Of a stretch of 64,000 nt of DNA, positions 52,914-62,391 are shown one piece after another. The stretch comes from an uncultured Ulvibacter sp. Lineage in GTDB: Bacteria; Bacteroidota; Bacteroidia; Flavobacteriales; Flavobacteriaceae. Position 1 is the stretch's first letter, and every line of letters begins with the position of its first letter. The notes under the pieces are model-generated. The model did not search any database and was not told the DNA's origin. It saw only the letters and a program-made list of their open reading frames with translations. Position numbers and translations under genes: made by a program. The stretch is taken from NCBI GenBank assembly GCA_938041335.1, contig CALIAF010000028.1, positions 1-64,000 of the forward strand, given 5' to 3'.

Positions 52914-54233
52914 TTATGCGTAAGCCTCTTTTATAAAAGTATCATAAGAAACTTCTTTTGTTTTCAGCTTTGCATTTTCTTTGAAGTAAGTAAGCAATTT
53001 GTTTGTTCCTAATTGCTCGCTTATGCGTTTTACTTCTTCTTGATTACTCATTATTCTTGCAGCAATATTATCTAACTCCTCATCAGATGGATCTAGTTGT
53101 CCAAACTGCGCCATCTGTTGCTTGATCATCCCTTTGCTATGCTCTTTAAGCTCTTCAAAAGAAACCTGTAAGTTGTTCTCTGCTCTTAATTTACCTTCTA
53201 TTAACTGGTAACGCAATCCTTTTTCGCTACGTTCATATTCTGCCTTCGCTTCTTCATCTGTCATTATTTTCTCTCCAGATACTTGAATCCACTTCTGTAA
53301 AAAACCTGAAGGGAGATCAAACTTGGTGTTTTCAATAAGTGAATCTACCACATCGTTTAATAACTTCTGGTCACTCTGCTGCATAAACTGTCCTTCTGCA
53401 TCTTGCTTAATCTTCTCTTTTAATTCTTTCTCAGATTTTACAACACCTTCACCAAAAAGCTTATCAAAAAGCTCCTGGTTTAAATCTGCCATCTCACGAG
53501 TGTTAATCTCTTCTAGCGTAAAAGAAACCTCTGCTTTCAAACCTTTTGCGTCTTCTTGTGTAAGACCTAAGTGACGCACATTATCCTGCTCTTCTGCAAA
53601 CAAGCCTTTAGTTTTTAAAGTAACTACATCCCCTACTTTAGCTCCAGTAAGTGCTTTAATTTGAGCTTTTCCTTTTAAAGCATCTAGCTCTAATGTTGTT
53701 TTTTTATCAATGCCAGCTTCTTCACTGATAAAAGTTCCAGTAATTTCATCTCCTTTTGCGACAACATCTTTGTTTGTTAACTTTCCGTATTGCTTACGGA
53801 TTGTTTTTACCTGGTTAGTAAGCATTTTTTCATCTGCCACCACCTTGTAGTGTGTAACTGCTTTTTTCTTAACGTCAATTTTAAACTCTGGAGATAATCC
53901 TAGGTCAAACTCAAACGTAAAATCTTCACCATCCCAATCAATTTCATTATCATTCTTTGGTAAAGGGTTTCCTAAAACATCTAGTTTTTCTTCAGTAAGA
54001 TATTTATGAAGGTTTTCTTGAAGAATCTTATTTACTTCTTCTAAAAGCACTGCCTTTCCATATTGTTTTTTGACCATTCCCATTGGGATATGCCCTTTTC
54101 TAAAACCTGGAATTGTTGCTGTCTTACGATAGTTGTTTAAGATACCCTGCACTTTATCTGCATAGTCCTCTTTTTTAACCTCTACAGTTAATACTGCATT
54201 TAGGTTGTCAATTTCTTTCTTGGTAATATTCAT
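52914..54233 (-). CDS. tig: Trigger factor
   Basis: The 439-residue ribosome-bound chaperone has the N-terminal ribosome-binding motif PGFRKGHIPMGMVKKQYGKAV, a central domain weakly resembling FKBP, and a long helical C-terminal domain. It starts the tig-clpP-clpX cluster behind a good promoter. Confidence 0.95.
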   Translation of the reverse strand: MNITKKEIDNLNAVLTVEVKKEDYADKVQGILNNYRKTATIPGFRKGHIPMGMVKKQYGKAVLLEEVNKILQENLHKYLTEEKLDVLGNPLPKNDNEIDWDGEDFTFEFDLGLSPEFKIDVKKKAVTHYKVVADEKMLTNQVKTIRKQYGKLTNKDVVAKGDEITGTFISEEAGIDKKTTLELDALKGKAQIKALTGAKVGDVVTLKTKGLFAEEQDNVRHLGLTQEDAKGLKAEVSFTLEEINTREMADLNQELFDKLFGEGVVKSEKELKEKIKQDAEGQFMQQSDQKLLNDVVDSLIENTKFDLPSGFLQKWIQVSGEKIMTDEEAKAEYERSEKGLRYQLIEGKLRAENNLQVSFEELKEHSKGMIKQQMAQFGQLDPSDEELDNIAARIMSNQEEVKRISEQLGTNKLLTYFKENAKLKTKEVSYDTFIKEAYA

Positions 54234-54259
54234 TTGTTTTAGCTAAAAATTTCGGACTG

Positions 54260-54289
54260 CAAAAATAGTGATTTTTATGGCACTCGCAA
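54260..54289 (-). promoter_or_regulatory. Promoter of tig-clpP-clpX
   Basis: On the minus strand TTG (54287-54289) and TATTTTTG (54260-54267) are separated by exactly 19 bp. The leader to the ATG at 54233 is about 20 nt. Confidence 0.78.
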
Positions 54290-54363
54290 TACGTTTAGTC
54301 ACCGTAATTTAGAAGCCTTTTGATAACTTCGGAAATAGCAATAATCGTATCTATAGGAATGTC

Positions 54364-54708
54364 TTACTTATCCTTATCGAAAATTGAAAAAAGAATGGAT
54401 TGCACAAACGATAACAGCAGACTAAAAATAAGTGCCCACCAAAATCCATTTACCGTAAAATCTGGAACAAAATAATCTGCCAGTAATATGATGATGGCAT
54501 TTATCACAAGTAAAAACAACCCTAAGGTCACTATGGTAACTGGTAGTGTTAAGACAACAAGGATTGGTTTTACAATAAACCGCAACAATGCGATAACAAC
54601 CGCAACAATAATTGCAGAAACATAACCCTCTACTGCTACACCAGGAAGCAACTTAGCCAACAATACTACCGCCAGTGCAGTTAACAATACTCTAATAATG
54701 GTTTTCAT
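54364..54708 (-). CDS. Phage-holin-superfamily-IV-like membrane protein
   Basis: The 114-residue protein is almost entirely hydrophobic with about four membrane helices (LLTALAVVLLAKLLPG, VSAIIVAVVIALLRFIV, VTLGLFLLVINAIIILLA, WALIFSLLLSFVQSILF). This matches a common chromosomal family named after a phage holin group but not linked to lysis. The start is the ATG at 54708; an upstream ATG at 54747 adds a non-conserved tail. Confidence 0.88.
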   Translation of the reverse strand: MKTIIRVLLTALAVVLLAKLLPGVAVEGYVSAIIVAVVIALLRFIVKPILVVLTLPVTIVTLGLFLLVINAIIILLADYFVPDFTVNGFWWALIFSLLLSFVQSILFSIFDKDK

Positions 54709-54822
54709 ATTTGCAATATTTAAGATATAAGAAGATGTAATGCCCAAATATTCATCTCCAATTGATTTATAAACAAATAGTTGACATGTATTAAATGCAT
54801 ACTATTTCAAAAGTATAAAGAT

Positions 54823-54858
54823 AAAAAAAGCGTCGTTACCTTTAACAGATAACGACGC
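54823..54858 (-). terminator. Intrinsic terminator of the FadL-lipase transcript
   Basis: On the minus strand GCGTCGTTA and TAACGACGC form a 9-bp stem with an 11-nt loop, followed by TTTTTTT. It lies 24 bp after the SGNH gene. Confidence 0.88.
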
Positions 54859-54882
54859 CTTATATAAAATCAAACTGTTTTA

Positions 54883-56409
54883 CTAGTTATTAGCTAATGT
54901 TATAGTAGCATAGTTTCCTATATCCACCGTAGGAACAGTTGCTCCATACTGCGCATTAATTGCAGTAATAATTGCATTTGCTGTAAAAGCATATCCTCTA
55001 GGCGAAGGGTGAACTCCATCTAGTGAAAAAGCACCACCTGTAACAAACTGAGAAGTTAAAACCCCTCCATTATATGGCACTCCTGTTGCAGCAACTTCTG
55101 CCAAGGCAGCTTTTGCATCTACAAAAGCAAGTTCGTTAGCCGCAGCTAAACCTTCTATTACCGCATTATATGCTCCAGCTGCCGCAGCAACTCTACCTTG
55201 TTCTGTTGAAGTTAGCACAAACTGGTCTGCTAGTGGCACTGCCACTCCAATAATAGATAGTGGGTTTGCAGGATCTGCAAGAGTACCTAACACGCCAGAA
55301 GCTGTAAGTACAACAAGATCTGTATCATTTGCCTGACGTAATTGTCCTAATAACGCAGCAGTCTCTGCAGGAACTCCTTGAGCCATTAAAATAGCTGTAA
55401 CGTCTGTTAAGTCATCATCTGTCATAATAGGAAAGTTTACACCCGCCTGAAAGTTAACCGCTCTTAAGTCTGCTTCTTCTTGCGTAATAATACCAGCTCC
55501 AACTAATCCTGGAAGCGCTACGGTATTATAAAGACCAAATTGGCCATTCACTAAATCTGCTGTTGCAGCATCTAAAGGAATAGACTGCACTGGCACTGTA
55601 GTAAAGTAAGGTATAGATGTAACATCTGCGATGTTAATTAAAGCACCTTTTGCACCACCACTTGTTAAAGCAGCAACTTGACCACTATAAACAGAAGCAA
55701 ATACATTAGGGTCTGTAATATCATTAGGCCCATAAGTTGATGGATCTAAATTACCTGTTTGATCTACTCCAGCACCTCCAGAAGTTGCATAAGATAAGAT
55801 ATCATTGTTTCCTATCCATAAAGAAAAGAAAGTAGGATTTAGAGACGCTGCATCTGCAATTACAGTTGCGTTTGCAGAAGTTGCAAAACGAGCATAATAA
55901 GGATTCGCTGCACCTGTAGGTATACCAGCGGCATTACCATATCCAGGAGCATTTAAATGAAAACTTTTTGCTCCAGGAACTCCCATATTGTTAAAAGGTC
56001 CTGTTGCGCTTGTTGCTACATCTGTAGTTGGAGCACCCTCTAGTCTTACTGGACCAGGATTTCCATCTGCATCAAAAGCTAATACAAATCTGTTTTCAGC
56101 AATTTGAGTACCTCCTAATAATAAACCACCTAAATTGTCATCTACTAAAGGCTGAGTAAACTCGCCACCTTCAACAAATGTAAATTGACTCGCCATGATA
56201 TTAGGATAAGAATTTTCTTGTCCCGTAATATATAATGCACCATCTGCATATCCAGCAGTTAAAGAGTTACCAACGGCAACATAATTACTAAAATCTGCAG
56301 TTCCAGACTCATAGAATCCAGCATCTTCAACAGAAGTTTCAAATTCTGGGTCACAGCTTATAAACCCTAAGGCTACAATTGCTGCTGTTATTTTTATATA
56401 ATTTTTCAT
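54883..56409 (-). CDS. SGNH/GDSL hydrolase lipoprotein
   Basis: The 508-residue protein has a lipobox (IVALGFISCDP, Cys 19). Catalytic motifs are the Ser in VAVGNSLTAGYADG near 50, the Gly-Asn block WIGNNDIL and the C-terminal DGVHPSPRGYA (Asp and His). It is probably an outer-membrane esterase or lipase. It starts 20 bp after the FadL-type porin gene, so the two are cotranscribed. Confidence 0.92.
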   Translation of the reverse strand: MKNYIKITAAIVALGFISCDPEFETSVEDAGFYESGTADFSNYVAVGNSLTAGYADGALYITGQENSYPNIMASQFTFVEGGEFTQPLVDDNLGGLLLGGTQIAENRFVLAFDADGNPGPVRLEGAPTTDVATSATGPFNNMGVPGAKSFHLNAPGYGNAAGIPTGAANPYYARFATSANATVIADAASLNPTFFSLWIGNNDILSYATSGGAGVDQTGNLDPSTYGPNDITDPNVFASVYSGQVAALTSGGAKGALINIADVTSIPYFTTVPVQSIPLDAATADLVNGQFGLYNTVALPGLVGAGIITQEEADLRAVNFQAGVNFPIMTDDDLTDVTAILMAQGVPAETAALLGQLRQANDTDLVVLTASGVLGTLADPANPLSIIGVAVPLADQFVLTSTEQGRVAAAAGAYNAVIEGLAAANELAFVDAKAALAEVAATGVPYNGGVLTSQFVTGGAFSLDGVHPSPRGYAFTANAIITAINAQYGATVPTVDIGNYATITLANN

Positions 56410-56428
56410 CTTGATAATACGGTTTAAA

Positions 56429-57679
56429 TTAAAGTTTGTAAGTCAATCCTAGTCCTGGCACAAATGCGTTAGACTTGTATGTCCCTCCAAAAGGAGCAGT
56501 AACACCGCTCTCTGTGTAAGAATCATAAGAAGCATTAATCTCCTTAAAGTGAACATATAAGAAAGATGCATCTATTTGTAAACGCTCACTTACATTAAAA
56601 GTAAGTCCTGCGGTATAATTGTTAGAATCGTTACGTGGCGTTTCTGGAGCAAAAAATCCAGCTTGCACAGGAGACTCATCAAAGTAATATCCACCTCTTA
56701 AAGTAAAATTCTTGGAAGCCTCATATTGTAAACCAAAACGATAAGTTGAAGAGTTCTTATAATTACGAGCGTTAAAAGAATCTGGAATCGCAGGATTCTC
56801 AAAATCAATATCTAAAGACTCATACTCTCCCCAGAATGTAGTATTCAAGTCAAAAGCAAAAAGCCACTTATCACAAAACTCATAAGAAAGACCTACCGTC
56901 ATTTCTGCTGGTAAAGGTAACTCTGCCGTTGCATTTGTATCTGCAAATGGAGTCGCAGGAGAATTAGGGATATTTTCAAAGTCTGCGGTCGCTTCATCAG
57001 CTTCTAGTTTAATTAAAGAACGATACGTCGCTCCTAATCTAAACTTCTCTGACACATTAAACATAGCACTTACTGTCCATCCAGTGTTTGAAACACCAGA
57101 AGCGTCAATAGTTACTTCAGAACGATTACCATCTAAATCAGTCAATGAACGTGATAGATTTCTATTAAAGTTTACACTACCTGTAACGTAGATGAAACCA
57201 CCACTAAAACTAAAGTGCTTATTCACTTTAATAGCAGCAGAACCTTGCACATATATAGCAGCAAGATCAATATTATTAACTAAGTGCGATCCAGCCCAGT
57301 CATCTTCATAAGCGACACCACTACCATAAGGAGTGTATACACCTAAACCAAATGCCAACCAATCTGTTGCTTGATAAGAAGCATATGCATAAATAGGAGT
57401 TCCTACATCACTATCTGTTCTAGCAGAAGCACCTGTAACCTCATTTTGATAGGCAACATTAGATAACACACCAAAACCTCCCACGGCTATACTTAACTTA
57501 TTCTCAAGGAAAACTAATCCCGCTGGATTGTGAAACACAAGTTCTGCACTGTTTACAACAGCTACACCTGTGTGTCCCATTGCCAGAGATTTGTTACCCT
57601 GCAGAGCCACTCTATATCCACCGGCATACATCACTGCAGAAGCAAGTGTAAATACGGCAAGAAATAATACTTTCTTCAT
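56429..57679 (-). CDS. OmpP1/FadL/TodX family outer membrane transporter
   Basis: The 416-residue barrel has a signal peptide (VLFLAVFTLASAVMYAGG). The conserved N-terminal GNKSLAMGHTGVAVVNSAELVFHNPAGLVFL (read in parts) includes the family NPAG motif. The rest alternates polar and aromatic strands. It probably imports long-chain fatty acids or other hydrophobic compounds. Pairing with an SGNH esterase suggests release and uptake of acyl chains. Confidence 0.93.
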   Translation of the reverse strand: MKKVLFLAVFTLASAVMYAGGYRVALQGNKSLAMGHTGVAVVNSAELVFHNPAGLVFLENKLSIAVGGFGVLSNVAYQNEVTGASARTDSDVGTPIYAYASYQATDWLAFGLGVYTPYGSGVAYEDDWAGSHLVNNIDLAAIYVQGSAAIKVNKHFSFSGGFIYVTGSVNFNRNLSRSLTDLDGNRSEVTIDASGVSNTGWTVSAMFNVSEKFRLGATYRSLIKLEADEATADFENIPNSPATPFADTNATAELPLPAEMTVGLSYEFCDKWLFAFDLNTTFWGEYESLDIDFENPAIPDSFNARNYKNSSTYRFGLQYEASKNFTLRGGYYFDESPVQAGFFAPETPRNDSNNYTAGLTFNVSERLQIDASFLYVHFKEINASYDSYTESGVTAPFGGTYKSNAFVPGLGLTYKL

Positions 57680-57759
57680 AATTAAATAGTTTGATTAAAA
57701 AATTTGTTGTTAGTTTTTACATATTTATTATGCATACATAATAAATTTAATGCGCAAAA

Positions 57760-58521
57760 TTATAAAAAATTAATCACAATATGGTAAAAATCAGTGGGAT
57801 TCTCCGCGTGTAGCCAATGCCCAGCGCCAGTTACTGTAGCTATTTTTGCCTTCGGAAATTGTCTTTTTATACCTATTTCATCCATGTCTTCGATATACCC
57901 CGAGTTTTCTCCTCTAACAAATAAGCATGCTCCTTCGTATTTTGCATTTTGATCAAGCGCCTTTCCCACTTCAGAAATATTAGCGGTTAACACCTTTAAG
58001 TTAATTTTTAAACCCAAGGTGCCTTTAGATATCCAATACAAGTTTTTTAATAGAAACTGCCTAGTACCAATATCTTTTATAAAACCACTTAAAACAGTAT
58101 CTGCCTCACCGCGCGAACTTAAGATTTCAAAATCTAAAGAACCCAAGGCTTTTAAGATATCTTGATGATGAGAAGGATATGATTTGAGGCCTATATCTGC
58201 TAGTATTAACTTATCTATCATATCAGGATAAGTCACGGCAAATTCCATTGCAGTTTTACCTCCCATAGAATGCCCCATTAAAGAAAACGACTCCAGCGAA
58301 TGATACGCACAGTATTCTTTTAAATCTTGCACCATAAAATTATAATTCCAGTCATCACTATGAAAACTCTTACCATGATTACGTTGATCTAGAAGATGCA
58401 CTTGAAAACCATCCTGTGAAAATTTGTTACCTAGTGTTTTCCAGTTATCACCAGAACCCAAAAATCCATGCAGAATAACTAGTGGCCTACCTTCTCCTAT
58501 TATATTTGAGTGTAACAACAT
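57760..58521 (-). CDS. Alpha/beta hydrolase
   Basis: The 253-residue protein has the oxyanion HGFLGSGDNW, the nucleophile Ser in SLMGHSMGGK and the His in GAGHWLHAENP. It resembles YbfF-type esterases. Its start codon directly abuts the pdxJ stop, so the two are translated together. The substrate is unknown. Confidence 0.92.
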   Translation of the reverse strand: MLLHSNIIGEGRPLVILHGFLGSGDNWKTLGNKFSQDGFQVHLLDQRNHGKSFHSDDWNYNFMVQDLKEYCAYHSLESFSLMGHSMGGKTAMEFAVTYPDMIDKLILADIGLKSYPSHHQDILKALGSLDFEILSSRGEADTVLSGFIKDIGTRQFLLKNLYWISKGTLGLKINLKVLTANISEVGKALDQNAKYEGACLFVRGENSGYIEDMDEIGIKRQFPKAKIATVTGAGHWLHAENPTDFYHIVINFL

Positions 58522-59235
58522 CTATTGTAGTTTTTGTAAATACTGTTTAATAACAGACTCTAGTCCTTGATAAATAGCTTCACTAATAAGCGCATGACCG
58601 ATACTTACTTCTGCAAGATGAGGAACATTATTTTTAAAGAAAGCGATATTATCTAATGACAAATCGTGACCTGCATTGACACCTAAACCTAATTCATGCG
58701 CTCTTAAGGCACCATCAGCGTAAGGTATAACCGCAGCTTCAATTCCTTTTGCATAACCTACCGCAAAATCTTCTGTGTATAATTCTATTCTATCTGCACC
58801 TACAGCCACCGCCCCATCAATCATGGACAAAACGGGGTCCACAAAAATAGAAGTACGCACTCCGTTTCTTTTAAATTCTTGAATAGTTTCGGTTAAGAAA
58901 GATTTGTGCTTTATGGTATTCCAGCCGGCATCTGAAGTTAGTGCTCCTATTTTATCTGGCACTAAAGTCACTTGTGTAGGTTTTAATGCAAGAACAAGGT
59001 TCATGAAATACTTGATAGGGTTTCCTTCAATGTTGTATTCCGTTTGAACTACATTTTTTAAATCACGAGCATCTTGATATCGTATATGTCTTTCATCGGG
59101 ACGTGGATGTATTGTAATCCCTTGAGCTCCGAACGCCTCTATATCTCTTGCCGCCTTAAGCAAGTTTGGCACATTTCCGCCTCGAGCATTACGAAGCGTG
59201 GCTAGTTTATTAATATTTACACTTAACTTTGTCAT
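58522..59235 (-). CDS. pdxJ: Pyridoxine 5'-phosphate synthase
   Basis: The 237-residue enzyme condenses 1-deoxyxylulose 5-phosphate with an aminoacetone phosphate in vitamin B6 synthesis. Motifs are VNINKLATLRNARGG, ITIHPRPDERHI, ELYTEDFA and VNAGHDLSLDN. The ATG at 59235 (MTKLSVNINK) is the family start; an ATG 30 bp upstream lies close to the promoter box. Confidence 0.96.
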   Translation of the reverse strand: MTKLSVNINKLATLRNARGGNVPNLLKAARDIEAFGAQGITIHPRPDERHIRYQDARDLKNVVQTEYNIEGNPIKYFMNLVLALKPTQVTLVPDKIGALTSDAGWNTIKHKSFLTETIQEFKRNGVRTSIFVDPVLSMIDGAVAVGADRIELYTEDFAVGYAKGIEAAVIPYADGALRAHELGLGVNAGHDLSLDNIAFFKNNVPHLAEVSIGHALISEAIYQGLESVIKQYLQKLQ

Positions 59236-59254
59236 ACTTGAAATAATTATTCTA

Positions 59255-59262
59255 CAAAAATA
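59255..59262 (-). promoter_or_regulatory. -7 promoter box for pdxJ
   Basis: On the minus strand TATTTTTG matches TAnnTTTG, giving a short leader of about 13 nt. No -33 TTG was seen. Confidence 0.45.
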
Positions 59263-59318
59263 CAACCCTTGTTTTCGGCTATAGGCTTAATTTAAGTATT
59301 TTGCATAAAAAAATATTT

Positions 59319-59975
59319 GTGAATACACATCAATACATTATTAACGACGTTAAACCCTTTGCTTTAGAAAAAAGCATTAAGGAATTACAGACCGCTTTTA
59401 ATCAGCTTACCTACTCCCATTTTCCAATAATGAAAGGTGACTCTTTTGAGGGTTGTATTAGCAGCACAGATGTATATTGCTTTGAGGCAGATAAAACCAT
59501 TGAAAACTACGCCTATGCGATAGAACCATTTTTTGTTAGATTGGACACAAACTGGCTCGACATTTTAGAAGCTTGCGCTTTAAACAACACAAATATAATG
59601 CCTGTTCTCGATGAGAAAAACAACTATAAAGGGTATTATGAACTAGGTGATATTATAGGTATTTTTAATGACACTCCATTTTTAAATGAGGCTGGAGGTA
59701 TTATTGTTGTAGAAAAGGGAGTTAGAGATTATTCGTTTAGTGAAATTTGCCAAATTGTAGAATCCAATGACGCAAAAATTCTAGGTGTTTTCATCTCACA
59801 ATTAAATAGTGACACGATGCAAGCTACCATTAAAATAGGCCATCAAGGCATGAATGAAATTGTGCAAACTTTTAGGAGGTATAGCTATAACATCATATCT
59901 AGTCATGATGAAGATTTATTGCTTGAAGACTTAAAAGAAAGATCAAATTATCTTAACAAATACTTGAACATGTAA
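59319..59975 (+). CDS. CBS domain protein
   Basis: The protein of about 218 residues has two CBS repeats in the first 135 residues (FPIMKGDSFEGCISSTDVYCF, NIMPVLDEKNNYKGYYELGDI), then an ACT-like C-terminal part. CBS domains bind adenine nucleotides. No ATG is available; a GTG at 59319 (VNTHQYIIND) fits, while a TTG at 59301 would add six residues. It lies 3 bp before nadK, so it may sense the nucleotide state that NAD kinase acts on. Confidence 0.88.
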   Translation: MNTHQYIINDVKPFALEKSIKELQTAFNQLTYSHFPIMKGDSFEGCISSTDVYCFEADKTIENYAYAIEPFFVRLDTNWLDILEACALNNTNIMPVLDEKNNYKGYYELGDIIGIFNDTPFLNEAGGIIVVEKGVRDYSFSEICQIVESNDAKILGVFISQLNSDTMQATIKIGHQGMNEIVQTFRRYSYNIISSHDEDLLLEDLKERSNYLNKYLNM

Positions 59976-59978
59976 GTT

Positions 59979-60857
59979 ATGAAAGTTGCAATCTACGGCC
60001 AATTTTATCATAAAAATAGCGGGAAACACGTCTTGTCTATTATTGAAGCATTTCAGAAAAAAAACATCACGCTGTTAATTGAAGAAAATTTTAAAAAGCT
60101 TGTAGAGAAAGAAATTAACATCTCTATTGGCAACATCCCTACTTTTATAAACATAGATAACACCTTTGACCTATTTATAAGTATAGGTGGTGATGGTACT
60201 ATATTAAAATCGATCACTTATGTGGGGGACTTAGGCATTCCAATTGCTGGTATCAACACTGGGCGTTTAGGATTTTTAGCTACCATTCAAAAAGAGAACA
60301 TTTCAGAAAGTATTGAAAGTATTCTTAAAGGAGATTATACTATTTCTGAAAGGAGCCTTCTTAGTATAGAAACCACACCGATGCAAGAAAACATCACAAA
60401 ACTTAATTTTGCATTGAATGAAGTTGCGGTGAACAGAAAAAACACGACGAGCATGATCAAAGTAGATACTCATGTAAATGACAAATATCTAACCACCTAT
60501 TTTTCTGACGGCCTTATTGTGGCCACACCTACTGGATCTACAGGGTATTCTTTAAGTTGCGGCGGCCCTGTTATTGACCCTTCTACGAGTAATATCGCAT
60601 TGACACCTATTGCTCCTCATAATTTAAGTGCTCGCCCTTTAGTTTTGCCTGACAATTGTGTGATTGACCTTTCGGTATCTGGAAGAGAAGATGAATTTCT
60701 GGTTTCTCTAGACTCCCGAATCATAACATTGCAAATAGATACCACACTTCGAATAAAAAAAGCGCCTTTTACTATAAAACTGGTACAGCTTAAAAACGAA
60801 AGTTTTATAAAAACACTCCGCGAAAAACTGCTCTGGGGAGAAGACAAACGTAATTAA
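59979..60857 (+). CDS. nadK: NAD kinase
   Basis: The 292-residue enzyme phosphorylates NAD to NADP. It shows SIGGDGTILKS, INTGRLGFLA, NEVAVNR and TPTGSTGYSLSCGGP. Confidence 0.97.
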   Translation: MKVAIYGQFYHKNSGKHVLSIIEAFQKKNITLLIEENFKKLVEKEINISIGNIPTFINIDNTFDLFISIGGDGTILKSITYVGDLGIPIAGINTGRLGFLATIQKENISESIESILKGDYTISERSLLSIETTPMQENITKLNFALNEVAVNRKNTTSMIKVDTHVNDKYLTTYFSDGLIVATPTGSTGYSLSCGGPVIDPSTSNIALTPIAPHNLSARPLVLPDNCVIDLSVSGREDEFLVSLDSRIITLQIDTTLRIKKAPFTIKLVQLKNESFIKTLREKLLWGEDKRN

Positions 60858-60939
60858 GCAATAAATTCTTTTAAAAATTGTTTATCCACTAGGTGAAAAC
60901 GTCTTTAGCTTAAAGGCTTCAATTACCGCAGTTAATTAG

Positions 60940-60947
60940 TATATTTG
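60940..60947 (+). promoter_or_regulatory. -7 promoter box upstream of the porG-like gene
   Basis: TATATTTG lies 17 bp before the ATG at 60965, predicting a very short leader of about 11 nt. It would drive porG-like, uppS and bamA. The -33 region is not a clear match. Confidence 0.6.
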
Positions 60948-60964
60948 CAAACTTTTATAGAAAA

Positions 60965-61654
60965 ATGAAGTATATAATAATCATCTTATTTACACTTTTA
61001 AGCACCCTTAATCTACATAGCCAAACCTATGAAGTTGGAGCTTATGTTGGTGGAGCAAACATAATTGGTGACGTAGGTAGAACCAATTACATCTACCCCA
61101 ATGGCTTAGCTTTTGGCGGTATTGCAAAATGGAACAGAAGTGACAGACACTCGTTTAGGGCTTCTGTTATCACAACAAAGTTACAAGGAAATGACGCTGA
61201 CTCGCATGAAGCTAGAAGACGAGAACGCGGCTATTCTTTTGAAAACAATTTGACAGAATTTTCACTAGGTATTGAGTACACTTTTTGGGAATTTAACATG
61301 TACAGTGGTAATCGAGCAAGTACTCCTTATTTATATTCTGGTGTAAACTATTTGTTATATGACTCGTTAAGACTAAGACAAAACACAGGAGATATTATTA
61401 GATATGGGGCTACTGGTGATTTTGCCATACCAATGGTTGTAGGCTTTAAGACAACAGTAAGCACAAACATGATTGCGGCTTTTGAAATAGGCGCCAGATA
61501 CACATTGAGCGACTCATTAGACGGAAGTGTTTCACCAAATAACGAATTTATTGGCGCACAATTTGGTGATACTAACAACAATGATTGGTATGTCTTTACT
61601 GGTATTACATTTACGTTTACCTTTGGACGACAACCCTGTTACTGTAATTTTTAA
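60965..61654 (+). CDS. PorG-like (DUF6089) outer membrane protein
   Basis: The 229-residue protein has a signal peptide (IIIILFTLLSTLNLHSQ). A small beta-barrel follows with YEVGAYVGGANIIGDVG at the start and YVFTGITFTFTFGRQPCYCNF at the end. This family includes PorG of Porphyromonas gingivalis, a T9SS component, and the order porG-uppS-bamA is a conserved Bacteroidota arrangement. A T9SS role here is inferred from family and context. Confidence 0.85.
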   Translation: MKYIIIILFTLLSTLNLHSQTYEVGAYVGGANIIGDVGRTNYIYPNGLAFGGIAKWNRSDRHSFRASVITTKLQGNDADSHEARRRERGYSFENNLTEFSLGIEYTFWEFNMYSGNRASTPYLYSGVNYLLYDSLRLRQNTGDIIRYGATGDFAIPMVVGFKTTVSTNMIAAFEIGARYTLSDSLDGSVSPNNEFIGAQFGDTNNNDWYVFTGITFTFTFGRQPCYCNF

Positions 61655-62391
61655 TGGATTTACAATCACAAATAGACAATAAAAAGCTCCCGCAGCACAT
61701 TGCCATTATTATGGATGGGAATGGGCGTTGGGCAAAAAAACAAGGTTTTTTAAGAGCTATTGGCCATCAAAACGGCACCAAATCTGTTCGTGAAACCGTT
61801 GAGGCTTGCGCAGAAATCAACATTCCGTTTCTTACTCTTTATGCCTTCTCAACAGAAAACTGGAATCGCCCTAAGCTCGAAGTTGAAACGTTGATGAAAC
61901 TTTTAGTGTCTTCTCTAAAGAAGGAGATTAAAACCTTACAGGATAATGATATTAAATTAAACGCCATAGGCAATTTAGAATCACTACCTAAAAAGGCTCA
62001 AAGAGAACTCCTTGACGTAATTAACAAGACCAAGCAAAATAGCAGGATGACCCTAACATTAGCATTGAGTTATGGAGCGCGAGAAGAAATCACAAAAACT
62101 ATTCGTGAGATTAGTCTTAAAGTGAAAAATAACTTAATTTCGCCGCTTGATATTGATGAACGTTTAGTAAACGAACATCTGTATACCAATAACTTGCCAG
62201 ATGTAGATTTATTAATACGTACCAGCGGAGAGCAACGTATAAGTAATTTTTTATTATGGCAAATTGCTTATGCAGAATTATCTTTTACTGAAACGTTATG
62301 GCCTGATTTTACAAGAAAACATCTTTTTGAGGCAATTTTAAATTATCAAAATAGAGAAAGAAGATTTGGAAAGACAAGTGAACAACTTTAA
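61654..62391 (+). CDS. uppS: Undecaprenyl diphosphate synthase
   Basis: The 245-residue cis-prenyltransferase has IAIIMDGNGRWAKKQG, YAFSTENWNRP and DLLIRTSGEQRISNFLLWQ. It makes the lipid carrier for cell wall synthesis. Its ATG overlaps the previous stop codon by one base (TAATG). Confidence 0.97.
   Translation: MDLQSQIDNKKLPQHIAIIMDGNGRWAKKQGFLRAIGHQNGTKSVRETVEACAEINIPFLTLYAFSTENWNRPKLEVETLMKLLVSSLKKEIKTLQDNDIKLNAIGNLESLPKKAQRELLDVINKTKQNSRMTLTLALSYGAREEITKTIREISLKVKNNLISPLDIDERLVNEHLYTNNLPDVDLLIRTSGEQRISNFLLWQIAYAELSFTETLWPDFTRKHLFEAILNYQNRERRFGKTSEQL

Noticed and set aside
54364-54708. Phage lysis module suggested by the holin-like name
   Set aside because: No phage genes nearby; the family is a common chromosomal membrane protein.
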